Assembly: GCF_039614765.1 (NCBI RefSeq)
Contig: NZ_CP154879.1
Location: 868,001-932,000, forward strand
Reading direction: 5' to 3'
DNA from: Castellaniella sp. MT123
GTDB taxonomy: Bacteria; Pseudomonadota; Gammaproteobacteria; Burkholderiales; Burkholderiaceae_B
DNA length: 64,000 bases
Positions 25,375 through 34,826 of this stretch are shown one piece after another. Below the pieces are notes generated by a model. The model was not told the DNA's origin, ran no database searches, and was given only the letters and a program-made list of their open reading frames with translations. Both the position numbers and the translations under genes were made by a program. Numbering within the stretch: position 1 is the stretch's first letter; each line of letters begins with the position of its first letter.

Positions 25375-28001
25375 CCCCCCTTTCGCTCGATGGTCTTGCG
25401 GCCCTGCGTGGCCGTCTGCTGGAACGCCGTACCCAGGCCATCGAGGCTTACCGCGCGCATCTTCGGCCCGACACCCTGCTGACGGCGCTGCGCCGCATCG
25501 CCGACGACCAGGTCCACGAACTGCTGCGGATCCATCCCCTGCCAAAGGGCGCCTGCGTCGCCGCCGTCGGCGGCTACGGACGCGGTGAGCTCTACCCGGG
25601 GTCCGATCTGGATGTCCTGGTCCTGCTGGACCGCGGCCCGGATGCAGCCGACCGGGCCCACATCGAGGACTTCGTCGCAGCGCTCTGGGACGTCGGCCTG
25701 GAGCCCGGCCACAGCGTGCGCACCCTGGCGCAATGCCGCCACGAGGCGGCTGCCGACATCACGGTGCAGACCGCCCTGCTGGAAGCCCGCTGGCTGGCGG
25801 GCAGCCGAAAACTGTTCCAGCGCTTCCGCGATCAGATGCAGGCCGACCTGGATCCCCGCGAGTTCTACCTGGCCAAGCGCACCGAGATGCAGCAGCGTCA
25901 CGTGCGGCACCAGGACACGCCCTATGCCCTGGAACCCAACTGCAAAGAAGCGCCCGGCGGGCTGCGGGATCTGCAGGTGCTGCTATGGTTGGCACGGGCG
26001 GCGGGCCTGGGCGCGACCTGGAAGGACGTCGCCCGCACCGACCTGCTGACGTCGGTCGAATTCCGCACCCTGCGGCGCGCGGAGCGTGCCTTCAAGCGCC
26101 TGCGCATCGAACTGCACCTGTTGGCCGGGCGGCGCGAGGACCGGGTCCTGTTCGACCTGCAGCCGCGTCTGGCGCGCATCTACGGCTTCGTCGACCAGCC
26201 GCACCGGCGCGCCAGCGAATTGCTGATGCAGCGCTACTACTGGGCTGCGCGCGTGGTCTGCCAGGTCAACCGCCTGCTGATGCAAAGCCTGGAAGAGCGT
26301 CTGTTTCCGCTGCCCCAGGCCGACACGGACATCGACGACGATTTCTGCATCCGTCGCGACTATCTGGCGTTACGCCGTGACGATGCCTTCGAGCGCAACC
26401 CCGCGCTGCTGCTGCGCGTCTTCCTGGTCATGCAGCAGCACCCCGAACTGCAGGGCATGGCAGCCGGCACCTTGCGGGCCATGTGGCACGCCCGGCGTCA
26501 CATCGATCAGCAATTTCGCGACAATCCCGTCAATCAGAGCCAGTTCCTGCAGATCCTGCAGCAGCCGCGCGGCATCGTCCACGCACTGCGGGATATGACA
26601 ATGTGGAATATCCTGCCGCGCTACCTGCCGGTCTTCCGGCGCATCGTCGGCCAGATGCAGCACGATCTGTTCCACGCCTACACCGTGGATCAGCACATCC
26701 TGATGGTGATCCGCAATCTGCGGCGTTTCACCATGCCGGAACACGCCCAGGAATATCCGCTGGCCAGCCAGCTGATCGCCGACCTGGACGAACACTGGCT
26801 GCTGTACATCGCCGCCCTGTTCCACGACATCGCCAAAGGGCGCGGGGGCGACCACTCGCAACTGGGCGAGGCGGAAGTGCATCGATTCGCGGGACGCCAC
26901 CACCTGCCGCGTGAACAGACCGGCTTCCTGGAATTTCTCGTGCGCGAACACCTGACCATGTCCCAGGTGGCACAGAAACGCGACCTCAGCGACCCCCGGG
27001 TGATCCATGAATTCGCCGCCCGGGTCGGCAGCCAGCGCAACCTGGCCGCCCTGTACCTGCTGACGGTGGCGGATATCCGAGGCACCAGCCCCCGGGTCTG
27101 GAACGCCTGGAAGGGCAAGCTGCTGGAAGACCTGTACCACCTGACGCTGGCCGCGCTGGGCGGCGCCCGGCCGGACACGGGCACGATCCTGGCGCTGCGC
27201 AAGGACGCCGCGGCCGCCGAAATCCGTCGCATGGGGCTGCGCGACGAGAGCCGGGACGCCTTCTGGTCCCAGCTGGACGTTGCCTACTTCCTGCGACACG
27301 ACGCCAACGAGATCGCCTGGCACACGCGTCACCTGTACCACTGCTTCCAGGGGCCGAACCCCGTCGTGCGCGCCCGGGTCCTGGGCCAGAGCGAAGCGCT
27401 GCAGATCCTGGCCTATGCGCCCGACCGCAACGACCTGTTCATGGACATCTGTACCTATTTCGACCGTCATGGGCAGAGCATTCAGGATGCGCGCATCCAC
27501 ACCACACGCCAGGGCTGGGCGCTGGACAGCTTCATCGTGCTGCTGCCCGAGGGCGACCGTGACTACCGGGCCCACGCAACGCTGATCGAGCACGAGCTGC
27601 TGGCCGCCCTGTCGGCGCCGCGCCCGACCCCGCAGCCCCAGCCCGCGCAGCGCCGGGGATCGCGCCGTTCGCGAATTTTTCCCATCATGCCCAGCATCAC
27701 CCTGCAGGCCGACGAGCAGGGCGGCAACTGGCGCCTGTCGGTGACGACGGCCGACCGGGTCGGCCTGCTGCACGACCTGGCCCGGGTGTTCACCCGCCAT
27801 GGTGTCAACCTGAAGATGGCCAAGATCATGACCCTGGGCGATCGGGTCGAGGACATCTTCATCCTGCAGGGGTCGATCCTGGATCAGCCGCGCGGCCAGC
27901 TGCAGTTCGAGCGCCACGTCTTCGACGCGCTGACCACCGAAATTCCCCCGGGGGCGCGTCCCCTGTTCCAACCCGCTTCACCTCCGCTTCCGACATCATG
28001 A
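25371..28001 (+). CDS. glnD: Bifunctional uridylyltransferase/uridylyl-removing enzyme GlnD
   Basis: Senses glutamine and adds or removes UMP on PII proteins, controlling nitrogen assimilation. 876 residues from the ATG that overlaps the map stop (ATGA). Domains: nucleotidyltransferase with GGYGRGELYPGSDLDVLV (67-84); a central helical linker; HD hydrolase domain with AALFHDIAKGRGGDH near 480-495 (uridylyl-removing site); two C-terminal ACT domains (about 685-760 and 785-860) for glutamine binding. Its TGA overlaps the dsbB ATG, so map, glnD and dsbB are translationally linked. Confidence 0.97.
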   Translation: MTPLSLDGLAALRGRLLERRTQAIEAYRAHLRPDTLLTALRRIADDQVHELLRIHPLPKGACVAAVGGYGRGELYPGSDLDVLVLLDRGPDAADRAHIEDFVAALWDVGLEPGHSVRTLAQCRHEAAADITVQTALLEARWLAGSRKLFQRFRDQMQADLDPREFYLAKRTEMQQRHVRHQDTPYALEPNCKEAPGGLRDLQVLLWLARAAGLGATWKDVARTDLLTSVEFRTLRRAERAFKRLRIELHLLAGRREDRVLFDLQPRLARIYGFVDQPHRRASELLMQRYYWAARVVCQVNRLLMQSLEERLFPLPQADTDIDDDFCIRRDYLALRRDDAFERNPALLLRVFLVMQQHPELQGMAAGTLRAMWHARRHIDQQFRDNPVNQSQFLQILQQPRGIVHALRDMTMWNILPRYLPVFRRIVGQMQHDLFHAYTVDQHILMVIRNLRRFTMPEHAQEYPLASQLIADLDEHWLLYIAALFHDIAKGRGGDHSQLGEAEVHRFAGRHHLPREQTGFLEFLVREHLTMSQVAQKRDLSDPRVIHEFAARVGSQRNLAALYLLTVADIRGTSPRVWNAWKGKLLEDLYHLTLAALGGARPDTGTILALRKDAAAAEIRRMGLRDESRDAFWSQLDVAYFLRHDANEIAWHTRHLYHCFQGPNPVVRARVLGQSEALQILAYAPDRNDLFMDICTYFDRHGQSIQDARIHTTRQGWALDSFIVLLPEGDRDYRAHATLIEHELLAALSAPRPTPQPQPAQRRGSRRSRIFPIMPSITLQADEQGGNWRLSVTTADRVGLLHDLARVFTRHGVNLKMAKIMTLGDRVEDIFILQGSILDQPRGQLQFERHVFDALTTEIPPGARPLFQPASPPLPTS

Positions 28002-28486
28002 AAATCACCCGATCCGACCGCATTCTCCGAATGATCGCCCTGCTGTGCCTGGCGGCCGTAGGCTTCGCCCTGATATCCCAGTACGGCTTCAATATGCAGC
28101 CCTGTGCCTGGTGCGTCCTGCAACGGCTGATCCTGCTGGCCATCGCCGCCGTCTGCGGTCTGGCCAGCACCGGCTGGGGATCCATTCTGGTGCGCAGGAT
28201 CGGCGCCGCGGCTGCGGCCGCGCTGGCGATTTCCGGCGTCGTGGCCGCCTGGTACCAGTACAGCGTGGCGTCGCACTCGTTCTCGTGCGCCCAGACTTTC
28301 GCCGACCGATTCATTGCCGGCTCCGGGCTGGACGCCGCTCTGCCCTGGCTGTTTGGCATCTATGCCAGCTGCCTGGACGCGCGGGTCAGCCTGCTGGGTG
28401 TGGAATACGCCCTGTGGGGCCTGATGCTGTTCGTTGCCTGTGCCGTACTGGCCCTCTGGGCGCTGGGGCGCTCGGGACGCGACTGA
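27998..28486 (+). CDS. dsbB: Disulfide bond formation protein DsbB
   Basis: Four-helix inner-membrane protein (162 residues) that reoxidises DsbA and passes electrons to quinone. The first periplasmic loop has Cys36-Ala-Trp-Cys39 and the second has Cys97 and Cys125, the two redox pairs required. Membrane segments are about 11-28, 42-60, 68-86 and 140-158. Overlap with glnD (ATGA) is an unusual pairing, but both reading frames are intact. Confidence 0.95.
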   Translation: MKITRSDRILRMIALLCLAAVGFALISQYGFNMQPCAWCVLQRLILLAIAAVCGLASTGWGSILVRRIGAAAAAALAISGVVAAWYQYSVASHSFSCAQTFADRFIAGSGLDAALPWLFGIYASCLDARVSLLGVEYALWGLMLFVACAVLALWALGRSGRD

Positions 28487-28576
28487 ATCCCTGTGGCAGG
28501 CACGAGGTCAGTCCACGCATGAACAGGCCAGGCCCTGACAGCGCCCGGAAGCTGGCTCGGGCCGGCTTGGTACGAA

Positions 28577-30079
28577 TCAGCCCTCGTCGACCGGGGCCGC
28601 CATCGCGCCCGATAGCGCCGCCATCCCGCGCGTGCGGCTCAGGCGTTCCAGATAGGCCGCATCGATGTCGCCCGTCACGTAGCGGCCGTTGAAGCAGGAC
28701 GACTCGAAGCCATGCAACGCCGGATTCAGATCCCGGAGTGACTGCTCCAGATCTTCGAGATCCTGGTAGACCAGCCCGTCGGCACCGATTTCCCGCGCGA
28801 CCTGTTCGGTATCCCGGCCCGTGGCGATCAATTCCGCCTGGGTCGGCATGTCGATGCCATAGACGTTGGGATAGCGCACGGCGGGAGCGGCGGAAGCGAA
28901 ATAGACCTTGTGGGCGCCGGCGGCCCGGGCCATATCCACGATTTCCCGGCTGGTGGTGCCGCGCACTATGGAATCGTCCACCAGCAGCACGTTCTTGCCA
29001 CGAAATTCCATGTCGATGGCACTGAGCTTCTGACGCACGGATTTCTTGCGCACCGCCTGCCCCGGCATGATGAAGGTGCGGCCCACATAGCGGTTCTTGA
29101 TGAAGCCTTCGCGGTAATTGAGCCCGAGACGGGAAGCCAGCTGCATGGCCGATGGCCGCGAGGAATCAGGGATCGGCATGACCACATCGATGTCGCCCAG
29201 CCGCAGGGTCTTGGCGACATTGTCGGCCAGATACTCGCCCATGTGCAGGCGGGCATCGTAGATGGAAATGCCGTCCATCACGGAATCCGGTCGGGCGAAA
29301 TAGACGTATTCGAACGCGCAAGGGGTCTGCGCCAGCCCGGGGTCGGCACACAGTTCGTGACTGATCTCGCCGTCCTCGGTGATCACGATGGCTTCGCCGG
29401 GGGCGATGTCGCGCACGAGGGTGAAGCCGCTGGCCGTCAGCGCCACCGATTCGGACGCCAGCATCCACTCGGGGCCCGTGTCAGTGTCGTGGCGCCCCAG
29501 GCACAGCGGCCGGATACCGTGCGGATCCCGGAACGCCACCAGACCGAAGCTGCTGATGTTCGCGATGACGGCATAGGCGCCCTTGGCGCGGTGATGGACG
29601 GCGCGTACCGCCTGGAATACGGCATGCGCATCCAGCGTGACGCCATCGGAAGCCTGCTGAAGTTCGTGCGCGAACACGTTGAGCAGGACTTCCGAATCCG
29701 AATTGGTGTTGATGTGGCGCCGGTCGTGCTTGAACAGCGCCTCGCGCAGTTCGCGCCAGTTGGTCAGGTTGCCATTGTGGACAAACGTGATGCCAAAGGG
29801 TGCATTCACGTAGAACGGCTGTGCCTCGTCCACGCTGGCGCTGGACCCTGCCGTCGGATAGCGCACCTGGCCCAGGCCGCTGTTGCCGGGCAGCGCCCGC
29901 ATGTTGCGGGTGCGGAACACGTCCCGGACCAGGCCGTGCGCCTTGTGCATGCTGAAGAACTGATCATGGGCCGTCGCAATGCCAGCCGCGTCTTGCCCGC
30001 GATGCTGCAACAACAACAGACTGTCATAGATCAACTGATTGACGGGGCCCTTGCCCATCACACCCACGATTCCACACAT
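28577..30079 (-). CDS. purF: Amidophosphoribosyltransferase
   Basis: First committed enzyme of purine synthesis. The start MCGIVGVMG exposes Cys2, the N-terminal nucleophile of the glutaminase domain, without a propeptide; an upstream ATG is therefore rejected. The PRPP-binding loop LLVDDSIVRGTTSREIV is in the phosphoribosyltransferase half, and the YFASAAPAVRYPNVYGIDMP segment follows. 500 residues, E. coli-like class without iron-sulfur ligands. Last gene of folC-dedD-cvpA-purF; convergent with dsbB. Confidence 0.98.
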   Translation of the reverse strand: MCGIVGVMGKGPVNQLIYDSLLLLQHRGQDAAGIATAHDQFFSMHKAHGLVRDVFRTRNMRALPGNSGLGQVRYPTAGSSASVDEAQPFYVNAPFGITFVHNGNLTNWRELREALFKHDRRHINTNSDSEVLLNVFAHELQQASDGVTLDAHAVFQAVRAVHHRAKGAYAVIANISSFGLVAFRDPHGIRPLCLGRHDTDTGPEWMLASESVALTASGFTLVRDIAPGEAIVITEDGEISHELCADPGLAQTPCAFEYVYFARPDSVMDGISIYDARLHMGEYLADNVAKTLRLGDIDVVMPIPDSSRPSAMQLASRLGLNYREGFIKNRYVGRTFIMPGQAVRKKSVRQKLSAIDMEFRGKNVLLVDDSIVRGTTSREIVDMARAAGAHKVYFASAAPAVRYPNVYGIDMPTQAELIATGRDTEQVAREIGADGLVYQDLEDLEQSLRDLNPALHGFESSCFNGRYVTGDIDAAYLERLSRTRGMAALSGAMAAPVDEG

Positions 30080-30101
30080 GATGATTGATATCCGAGACTG
30101 A

Positions 30102-30590
30102 CTAATAAGGGAGCAGCTGCGCCACATCCATGGGCAGCAGGAATTTGACTTGCTGGAAACCCTTCACCAGGGCGGCCGACGTGCGTGCTTGCTGCCACCA
30201 GGCTTCCCGGGGCAGTTCGGTGTAGCCGGCCAGACCGATCAGCGCCAGTACCAGCACGGCACCGCGCACCGCGCCGAACACGGCACCCAGGCCATGATCC
30301 GCGGGGGTCAGCCCGGTCCGATCCACTAGCGCGCCCAGCGCCATGTTCAGCAGCCCCACCCCCAGCAGCGTCAGCACGAACACCGCGCCATAGGCTGCCA
30401 GCGTGCGCAGCAGGCCGTTATCGATCACGGTATCCAGCCAGATCGAGGCCGACGGCCCCCACCAGATGGCGGCGACAAATGCGGCAACGTAGGCAACCAG
30501 CGATAGCACTTCGCGCAGGAAGCCCCGCAGCAGGCCGATCAGGCTGGACACCGCCACGATCGTCAGGACGATATAGTCGAAGCTGGTCAC
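30102..30590 (-). CDS. cvpA: CvpA family membrane protein
   Basis: Small inner-membrane protein of 162 residues with four predicted membrane segments (about 4-22, 28-46, 64-86, 102-120). The start FDYIVLTIVAVSSLIGLLRGFLREVLSL is characteristic of CvpA, originally named for colicin V production in E. coli; its biochemical role is unclear. Its ATG overlaps the stop of the SPOR-domain gene and it precedes purF, the classic order. Confidence 0.93.
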   Translation of the reverse strand: MTSFDYIVLTIVAVSSLIGLLRGFLREVLSLVAYVAAFVAAIWWGPSASIWLDTVIDNGLLRTLAAYGAVFVLTLLGVGLLNMALGALVDRTGLTPADHGLGAVFGAVRGAVLVLALIGLAGYTELPREAWWQQARTSAALVKGFQQVKFLLPMDVAQLLPY

Positions 30591-31456
30591 TTGTCGGAAA
30601 TCAGACCGTTCTGATATCCCAGCGCCCGCAGGCGGGTCTGAGCCGCCTGGGCCGCCTCGTGCGAGCTGAAGGGGCCGACTCGCAGCCGATAGACCGTGCG
30701 CCCGGCCGACTGGCCCTGTTCGACGTAGGCATCGGTCACCCCGGACTGGCGCAGGTTGTCACGACGCCGCTGTGCGTCCTGTTCGGTGGTGTACGCCGCA
30801 ACCTGCAGGAAGTAGCGGCCCGACTGCGATGTCGTGGCGGGCGCGGCGCTGCGCGCCGTGGACGGCGATTTCCCCGCCAGCAGCGCCAGCGCCACGGAAC
30901 CGTCATCGGTACGTTCGACAGCGGGTTTTGCGGGCTTTTGGGGCTTGCTGGCTTCGGCCACCGGCTTCGCCGGAGCCGGCGATTCGGGACGAACCGCGGG
31001 TTTAGGCGGCGCCACAGGAGCCGGTTGCGATACCGCGCCGGCGGCCGGCGCATTCTGGGTCACGGCCGGCGCCGCAGCACCGGTTTGCGGCGGGTTGGTG
31101 CCTGTCGTGCCGGCATCACCCAAAGGCGGCTGAACGGTGCCCTGGGCTACGGAACCGCTGGCGGGATTCGTGGCCGCACCCTGCGCGGCGGCATTATCCG
31201 CCTGGTTTGCCATAGGGTCGGGCGCAGCCGGCAGCCCGGCGGGAGCCGCTGGCACAACGACCGGAGCGGGCATGTTGTCCGAGGGCGGTTTTTCGAAGAG
31301 CCAGGGAACAACGATGAAGGCAGCCAGCACCAGCGCGAGCGCGCCGATCAGGCGACGACGCGCCTTGCCGCGAAGTTCCTTGAGCTGGGCCTCGCTGGTT
31401 GCGCTGGAACGTGCCGATGCGCGTTTCCCCGTGTCGGTCCCGTGACGAAAAAACAT
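30587..31456 (-). CDS. dedD: SPOR domain protein (DedD-like)
   Basis: Bitopic inner-membrane protein expected at the division septum. A short basic cytoplasmic N-terminus (AQLKELRGKARRR) precedes one membrane segment (about 37-54), a long Pro/Ala/Gln-rich periplasmic linker, and a C-terminal SPOR domain of about 75 residues (RYFLQVAAYTTEQDAQRRRDNL...YRLRVGPFSSHEAAQAAQ) that binds denuded peptidoglycan glycans. I prefer the ATG at 31456 (289 residues), with GGGTGAG upstream; a GTG at 31468 is possible. Sits between folC and cvpA as in other proteobacteria. Confidence 0.9.
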   Translation of the reverse strand: MFFRHGTDTGKRASARSSATSEAQLKELRGKARRRLIGALALVLAAFIVVPWLFEKPPSDNMPAPVVVPAAPAGLPAAPDPMANQADNAAAQGAATNPASGSVAQGTVQPPLGDAGTTGTNPPQTGAAAPAVTQNAPAAGAVSQPAPVAPPKPAVRPESPAPAKPVAEASKPQKPAKPAVERTDDGSVALALLAGKSPSTARSAAPATTSQSGRYFLQVAAYTTEQDAQRRRDNLRQSGVTDAYVEQGQSAGRTVYRLRVGPFSSHEAAQAAQTRLRALGYQNGLISDK

Positions 31457-31502
31457 CGTGCAGCTCACCCATTACAAAGGGCGGGCCGACGCGCCCGCCC
31501 GG

Positions 31503-32915
31503 TCAAGAGAGGACGTCCCTGCCTTCGAGGCGCAGGACCTGAAGTACCGGGCCGACCGTCGCAAATGACCCGAACACGAGAATTCTATCATTGTCGGTCG
31601 CCAGCTTTCTGGCCTCGGCAAAGGCTTGTTCCGGACTGTCAAATGTCGATACCTGAACATCCCGGCTGGCGACGGCGGGCCTGGGCTTGGCCCGTACCCC
31701 GGGCTTATGGTCGCCCGATGCGCGGGATACCTCGGCCGTCTGGGCGATGAAGGGATCGACCGGCGTCTCTTCGCCGGTGATGCGACGCACGACATCGGCC
31801 AGTTCCTGCGCGCTCGTGCCGCGCGGCCCGCCCAGCGTGACGCACATCCAGCGGTCGACCCGGTTTGCGAGGCGCGACAGAGTCGTTTCGATATCCTTGT
31901 CGTGCAGCATGCCGACCACCGCGTAGGTGTGCGGATAATGGCCCATGCTGTCCAGGTTCTGCCCCAGCGCCGAAGCCGCATGCGGGTTATGCCCCACATC
32001 CAGGATCGTGGCCGGCAGGCCCGGCAGGATCTGCATGCGCCCAGGCAGGCTGACATGCAGCAGGCCATTACGGACGTTCTGCTGCGTCACGACCAGACGG
32101 TCGCGCAAGGTTTCCAGCGCCGCCAGGGCTGCGGAGGCATTGAGCAACTGATTGGCACCCCGCAGCGCCGGATAGCCCAGCGCGTTGCGGCGCTGATCGC
32201 GTCCGCCGTAGGCCCATTGCTGGCGGTCGCCCGAATAATTGAAGTCAGTCCCGAAGCGCCAGAGATCGGCGCCGATTTCCTGGGCGTAGTCGATGACCGT
32301 CTGCGGTGGCACCGGATCGGCGCAGATGGCGGGCTTGCCGGGACGGAAGATGTGCGCCTTTTCCCACCCGATGGCTTCCCGGGTGTTGCCCAGATAGGCC
32401 ATGTGGTCCAGATCCACGCTGGTCAGGATGGCGCAATCGGCGTCGATCAGGTTGACGGCATCCAGACGCCCGCCCAGACCGACTTCCAGCACCACGACGT
32501 CCAGCCGGGCTGCCTGGAACAGCAACAGAGCGGCCAACGTAGTCATCTCGAAGTACGTCAGCGTCACGTCACCCCGGACGGATTCGATGCGTTCGAGCTG
32601 GGCCACGATGTCCGCGTCGCCCGCTTCCTGACCATCGATCCGGATGCGTTCGTTGAAGCGCAGCAGGTGCGGCGAGGTGTATTCCCCGACATGGTAGCCC
32701 GCATCCAGCAGGATGGATTCCAGCATGGCGCAGGTCGAACCCTTGCCGTTGGTGCCCGCCACCGTGATCTTGACGCAATCGAGGGAGAGTTCCAGGCGCG
32801 CCGCCACAGCACGGATGCGATCCAGCCCCAGGTCGATGGCTTTCGGATGCAGGGTTTCCAGATAGGCCAGCCAGTCGGCCAGCGCGGCGTCCCGGGCAGG
32901 AGCAGAAGATGACAT
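31503..32915 (-). CDS. folC: Bifunctional folylpolyglutamate/dihydrofolate synthase
   Basis: Mur-ligase-fold ATP enzyme adding glutamate to dihydropteroate and folates. The P-loop GTNGKGSTCAML lies at about 55-66, followed by TSPHLLRFNERIRIDG, the conserved TYFEMTTLAALLLF segment, LEVGLGGRLDAVN and the C-terminal DVGHNPHAA. I start at MSSSAP (32915, 470 residues). A loop of about 40 variable residues (about 395-435) precedes the last strand. First gene of the folC-dedD-cvpA-purF unit, directly downstream of the PDH terminator. Confidence 0.97.
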   Translation of the reverse strand: MSSSAPARDAALADWLAYLETLHPKAIDLGLDRIRAVAARLELSLDCVKITVAGTNGKGSTCAMLESILLDAGYHVGEYTSPHLLRFNERIRIDGQEAGDADIVAQLERIESVRGDVTLTYFEMTTLAALLLFQAARLDVVVLEVGLGGRLDAVNLIDADCAILTSVDLDHMAYLGNTREAIGWEKAHIFRPGKPAICADPVPPQTVIDYAQEIGADLWRFGTDFNYSGDRQQWAYGGRDQRRNALGYPALRGANQLLNASAALAALETLRDRLVVTQQNVRNGLLHVSLPGRMQILPGLPATILDVGHNPHAASALGQNLDSMGHYPHTYAVVGMLHDKDIETTLSRLANRVDRWMCVTLGGPRGTSAQELADVVRRITGEETPVDPFIAQTAEVSRASGDHKPGVRAKPRPAVASRDVQVSTFDSPEQAFAEARKLATDNDRILVFGSFATVGPVLQVLRLEGRDVLS

Positions 32916-32930
32916 GAGAATGAGAACCAC

Positions 32931-32968
32931 AAAGAAAAACGGCAGGTGCCGATATTAGCACCTGCCGT
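32931..32968 (-). terminator. Rho-independent terminator of the PDH operon
   Basis: Perfect 11-base stem ACGGCAGGTGC (32939-32949) and GCACCTGCCGT (32958-32968) with an eight-base loop. On the minus strand it is followed by TTTTTCTTT. It lies about 55 bases after the lpdA stop and just upstream of folC, so it insulates folC-purF from PDH transcription. Confidence 0.93.
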
Positions 32969-33022
32969 CGAGCCACACGCAGGCAGCCCTACTGCCCGTG
33001 CAGGCTGCGCAGCGTGGGAGGA

Positions 33023-34816
33023 CTACTTCTTTTTTGTTGGTGGCACGTCGGTGCAATGACCGTCCGCGACCTCGGCGGCCATGCCGATCGATTCGCCCAG
33101 CGTCGGATGCGGGTGGATCGTCTTGCCGATATCCACGGAATCCGCCCCCATCTCGATGGCCAGGGCCACTTCGCTGATCAGGTCCCCGGCATGGGTGCCC
33201 ACGATCCCGCCACCCAGCACACGGCCGGTTTCAGCATCGAACAGCAGCTTGGTGAAACCCTCGTCACGCCCGTTGGCGATCGCACGACCCGATGCCTGCC
33301 ACGGGAACAGGCCTTTCTTCAGGGCGACGCCCTGCTTTTTGGCCTCTTCCTCGGTCAGACCGACCCAGGCGACTTCCGGGTCAGTGTAGGCGACCGATGG
33401 AATCACGCGGGCATCGAAGAAGGCCTTTTCGCCAGCGATCGCTTCCGCCGCCACATGCGCCTCGTGCACGGCCTTGTGCGCCAGCATGGGCTGGCCCACG
33501 ATGTCACCGATGGCGTAGATGTGCGGCACATTGGTGCGCATCTGCTTGTCCACGGCGATGAAGCCGCGATCCCCGACGATCACGCCGGCGTTCTCGGCCC
33601 CGATCTTCTTGCCATTGGGCGAGCGGCCCACGGCCTGCAGCACCAGATCATAGCGCTGGGGTTCCTTCGGCGCGGCCTCGCCTTCGAAGGTCACCCAGAT
33701 CCCGTCGTCCTTCGCCTCGGCCGCCACGGTCTTGGTCTTGAGCATGACATGATCGAAGCGCTGGGCGTTCAGCTTGTCCCAGACCTTGACCAGATCGCGG
33801 TCGGCCCCGGTCATCAGGGTCGGCAGCATCTCGACCACGTCCAGGCGGGCGCCCAATGCGGAATAGACTGTCCCCATCTCCAGGCCGATGATGCCGCCGC
33901 CGACGATCAGCATGCGCTTCGGGATGGATTTCAGCGCCAGGGCACCGGTCGAATCCACGATGCGTGGATCGTCGGGCAGGAACGGCAGCTTCACGGACTG
34001 GCTGCCGGCGGCGATGATGGCCGAGGCGAACTTCACCGTCGTCTGCCCGCCGTCGGGCTTGGTCACTGTCAGATGGTGCGGATCGGCAAAAGTGCCCACG
34101 CCCTGAATGACCGTGACCTTGCGCGCCTTGGCCATCCCGGCCAGGCCGCCCGTCAGCTTGCCGACGACGGAGTCCTTATAGCCGCGCACCGCATCGAGAT
34201 CGATCTTCGGTTCGCCGAAGGTGATGCCGTGAGCCGAAAGGGACTTGGCTTCCTCGAGCACGGCGGCCGTGTGCAGCAGGGCTTTGGACGGAATGCAGCC
34301 CACGTTCAGGCAGACCCCGCCCAGAGTGGTGTAGCGTTCCACCAGCACGACCTTCAGACCGAGGTCGGCGGCACGGAAGGCAGCGGAATACCCGCCGGGG
34401 CCCGCCCCCAGCACCAGCACATCGCAATCAGCGTCGGCGGTGCCGGCAAACTGCGCCGGCGCTGGCCCGGCCTGGACGGCAGGTGCCGCGACAGCCACAG
34501 CCGGCTGCGCGGGCGCGGCATTGGTGGCCGCGGCAGGTGCCGGGGCAGCCGGTGCCGGAGCAGAGACGGCAGCCGAGTCGGTGGAATCAATCCGCAGGAT
34601 AGCCATGCCCTGCGACACCTTGTCGCCGATCTTGACCAGGATTTCCTTCACTACCCCCCCCTGATCGGCCGGGATTTCCATGGAGGCCTTGTCGGATTCG
34701 ACCGTGATCAGGCTTTGTTCGGGCTGGATGGTGTCGCCCACGGCGACCAGAATCTCGATGACATCGACTTGATCGAAATCGCCGATGTCGGGAACGTTGA
34801 CGTCCTTGATGCTCAT
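33023..34816 (-). CDS. lpdA: Dihydrolipoamide dehydrogenase (E3) with N-terminal lipoyl domain
   Basis: FAD enzyme reoxidising dihydrolipoyl groups of pyruvate dehydrogenase. The start MSIKDVNVPDIGD (34816) opens a lipoyl domain of about 80 residues with the lipoylated Lys in ESDKASMEI, then an Ala/Pro linker (about 82-118), then the E3 body: GAGPGGYSAAFRAADLG, the redox disulfide GGVCLNVGCIPSK, NAD-binding GGGIIGLEMG, AIGDIVGQPMLAHKA and the C-terminal HPHPTLGES with the catalytic His-Glu pair. 597 residues in total. A lipoyl-E3 fusion is known in betaproteobacteria and Neisseria. Last gene of aceE-aceF-lpdA. Confidence 0.97.
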   Translation of the reverse strand: MSIKDVNVPDIGDFDQVDVIEILVAVGDTIQPEQSLITVESDKASMEIPADQGGVVKEILVKIGDKVSQGMAILRIDSTDSAAVSAPAPAAPAPAAATNAAPAQPAVAVAAPAVQAGPAPAQFAGTADADCDVLVLGAGPGGYSAAFRAADLGLKVVLVERYTTLGGVCLNVGCIPSKALLHTAAVLEEAKSLSAHGITFGEPKIDLDAVRGYKDSVVGKLTGGLAGMAKARKVTVIQGVGTFADPHHLTVTKPDGGQTTVKFASAIIAAGSQSVKLPFLPDDPRIVDSTGALALKSIPKRMLIVGGGIIGLEMGTVYSALGARLDVVEMLPTLMTGADRDLVKVWDKLNAQRFDHVMLKTKTVAAEAKDDGIWVTFEGEAAPKEPQRYDLVLQAVGRSPNGKKIGAENAGVIVGDRGFIAVDKQMRTNVPHIYAIGDIVGQPMLAHKAVHEAHVAAEAIAGEKAFFDARVIPSVAYTDPEVAWVGLTEEEAKKQGVALKKGLFPWQASGRAIANGRDEGFTKLLFDAETGRVLGGGIVGTHAGDLISEVALAIEMGADSVDIGKTIHPHPTLGESIGMAAEVADGHCTDVPPTKKK

Positions 34817-34826
34817 GCGCGCCCCC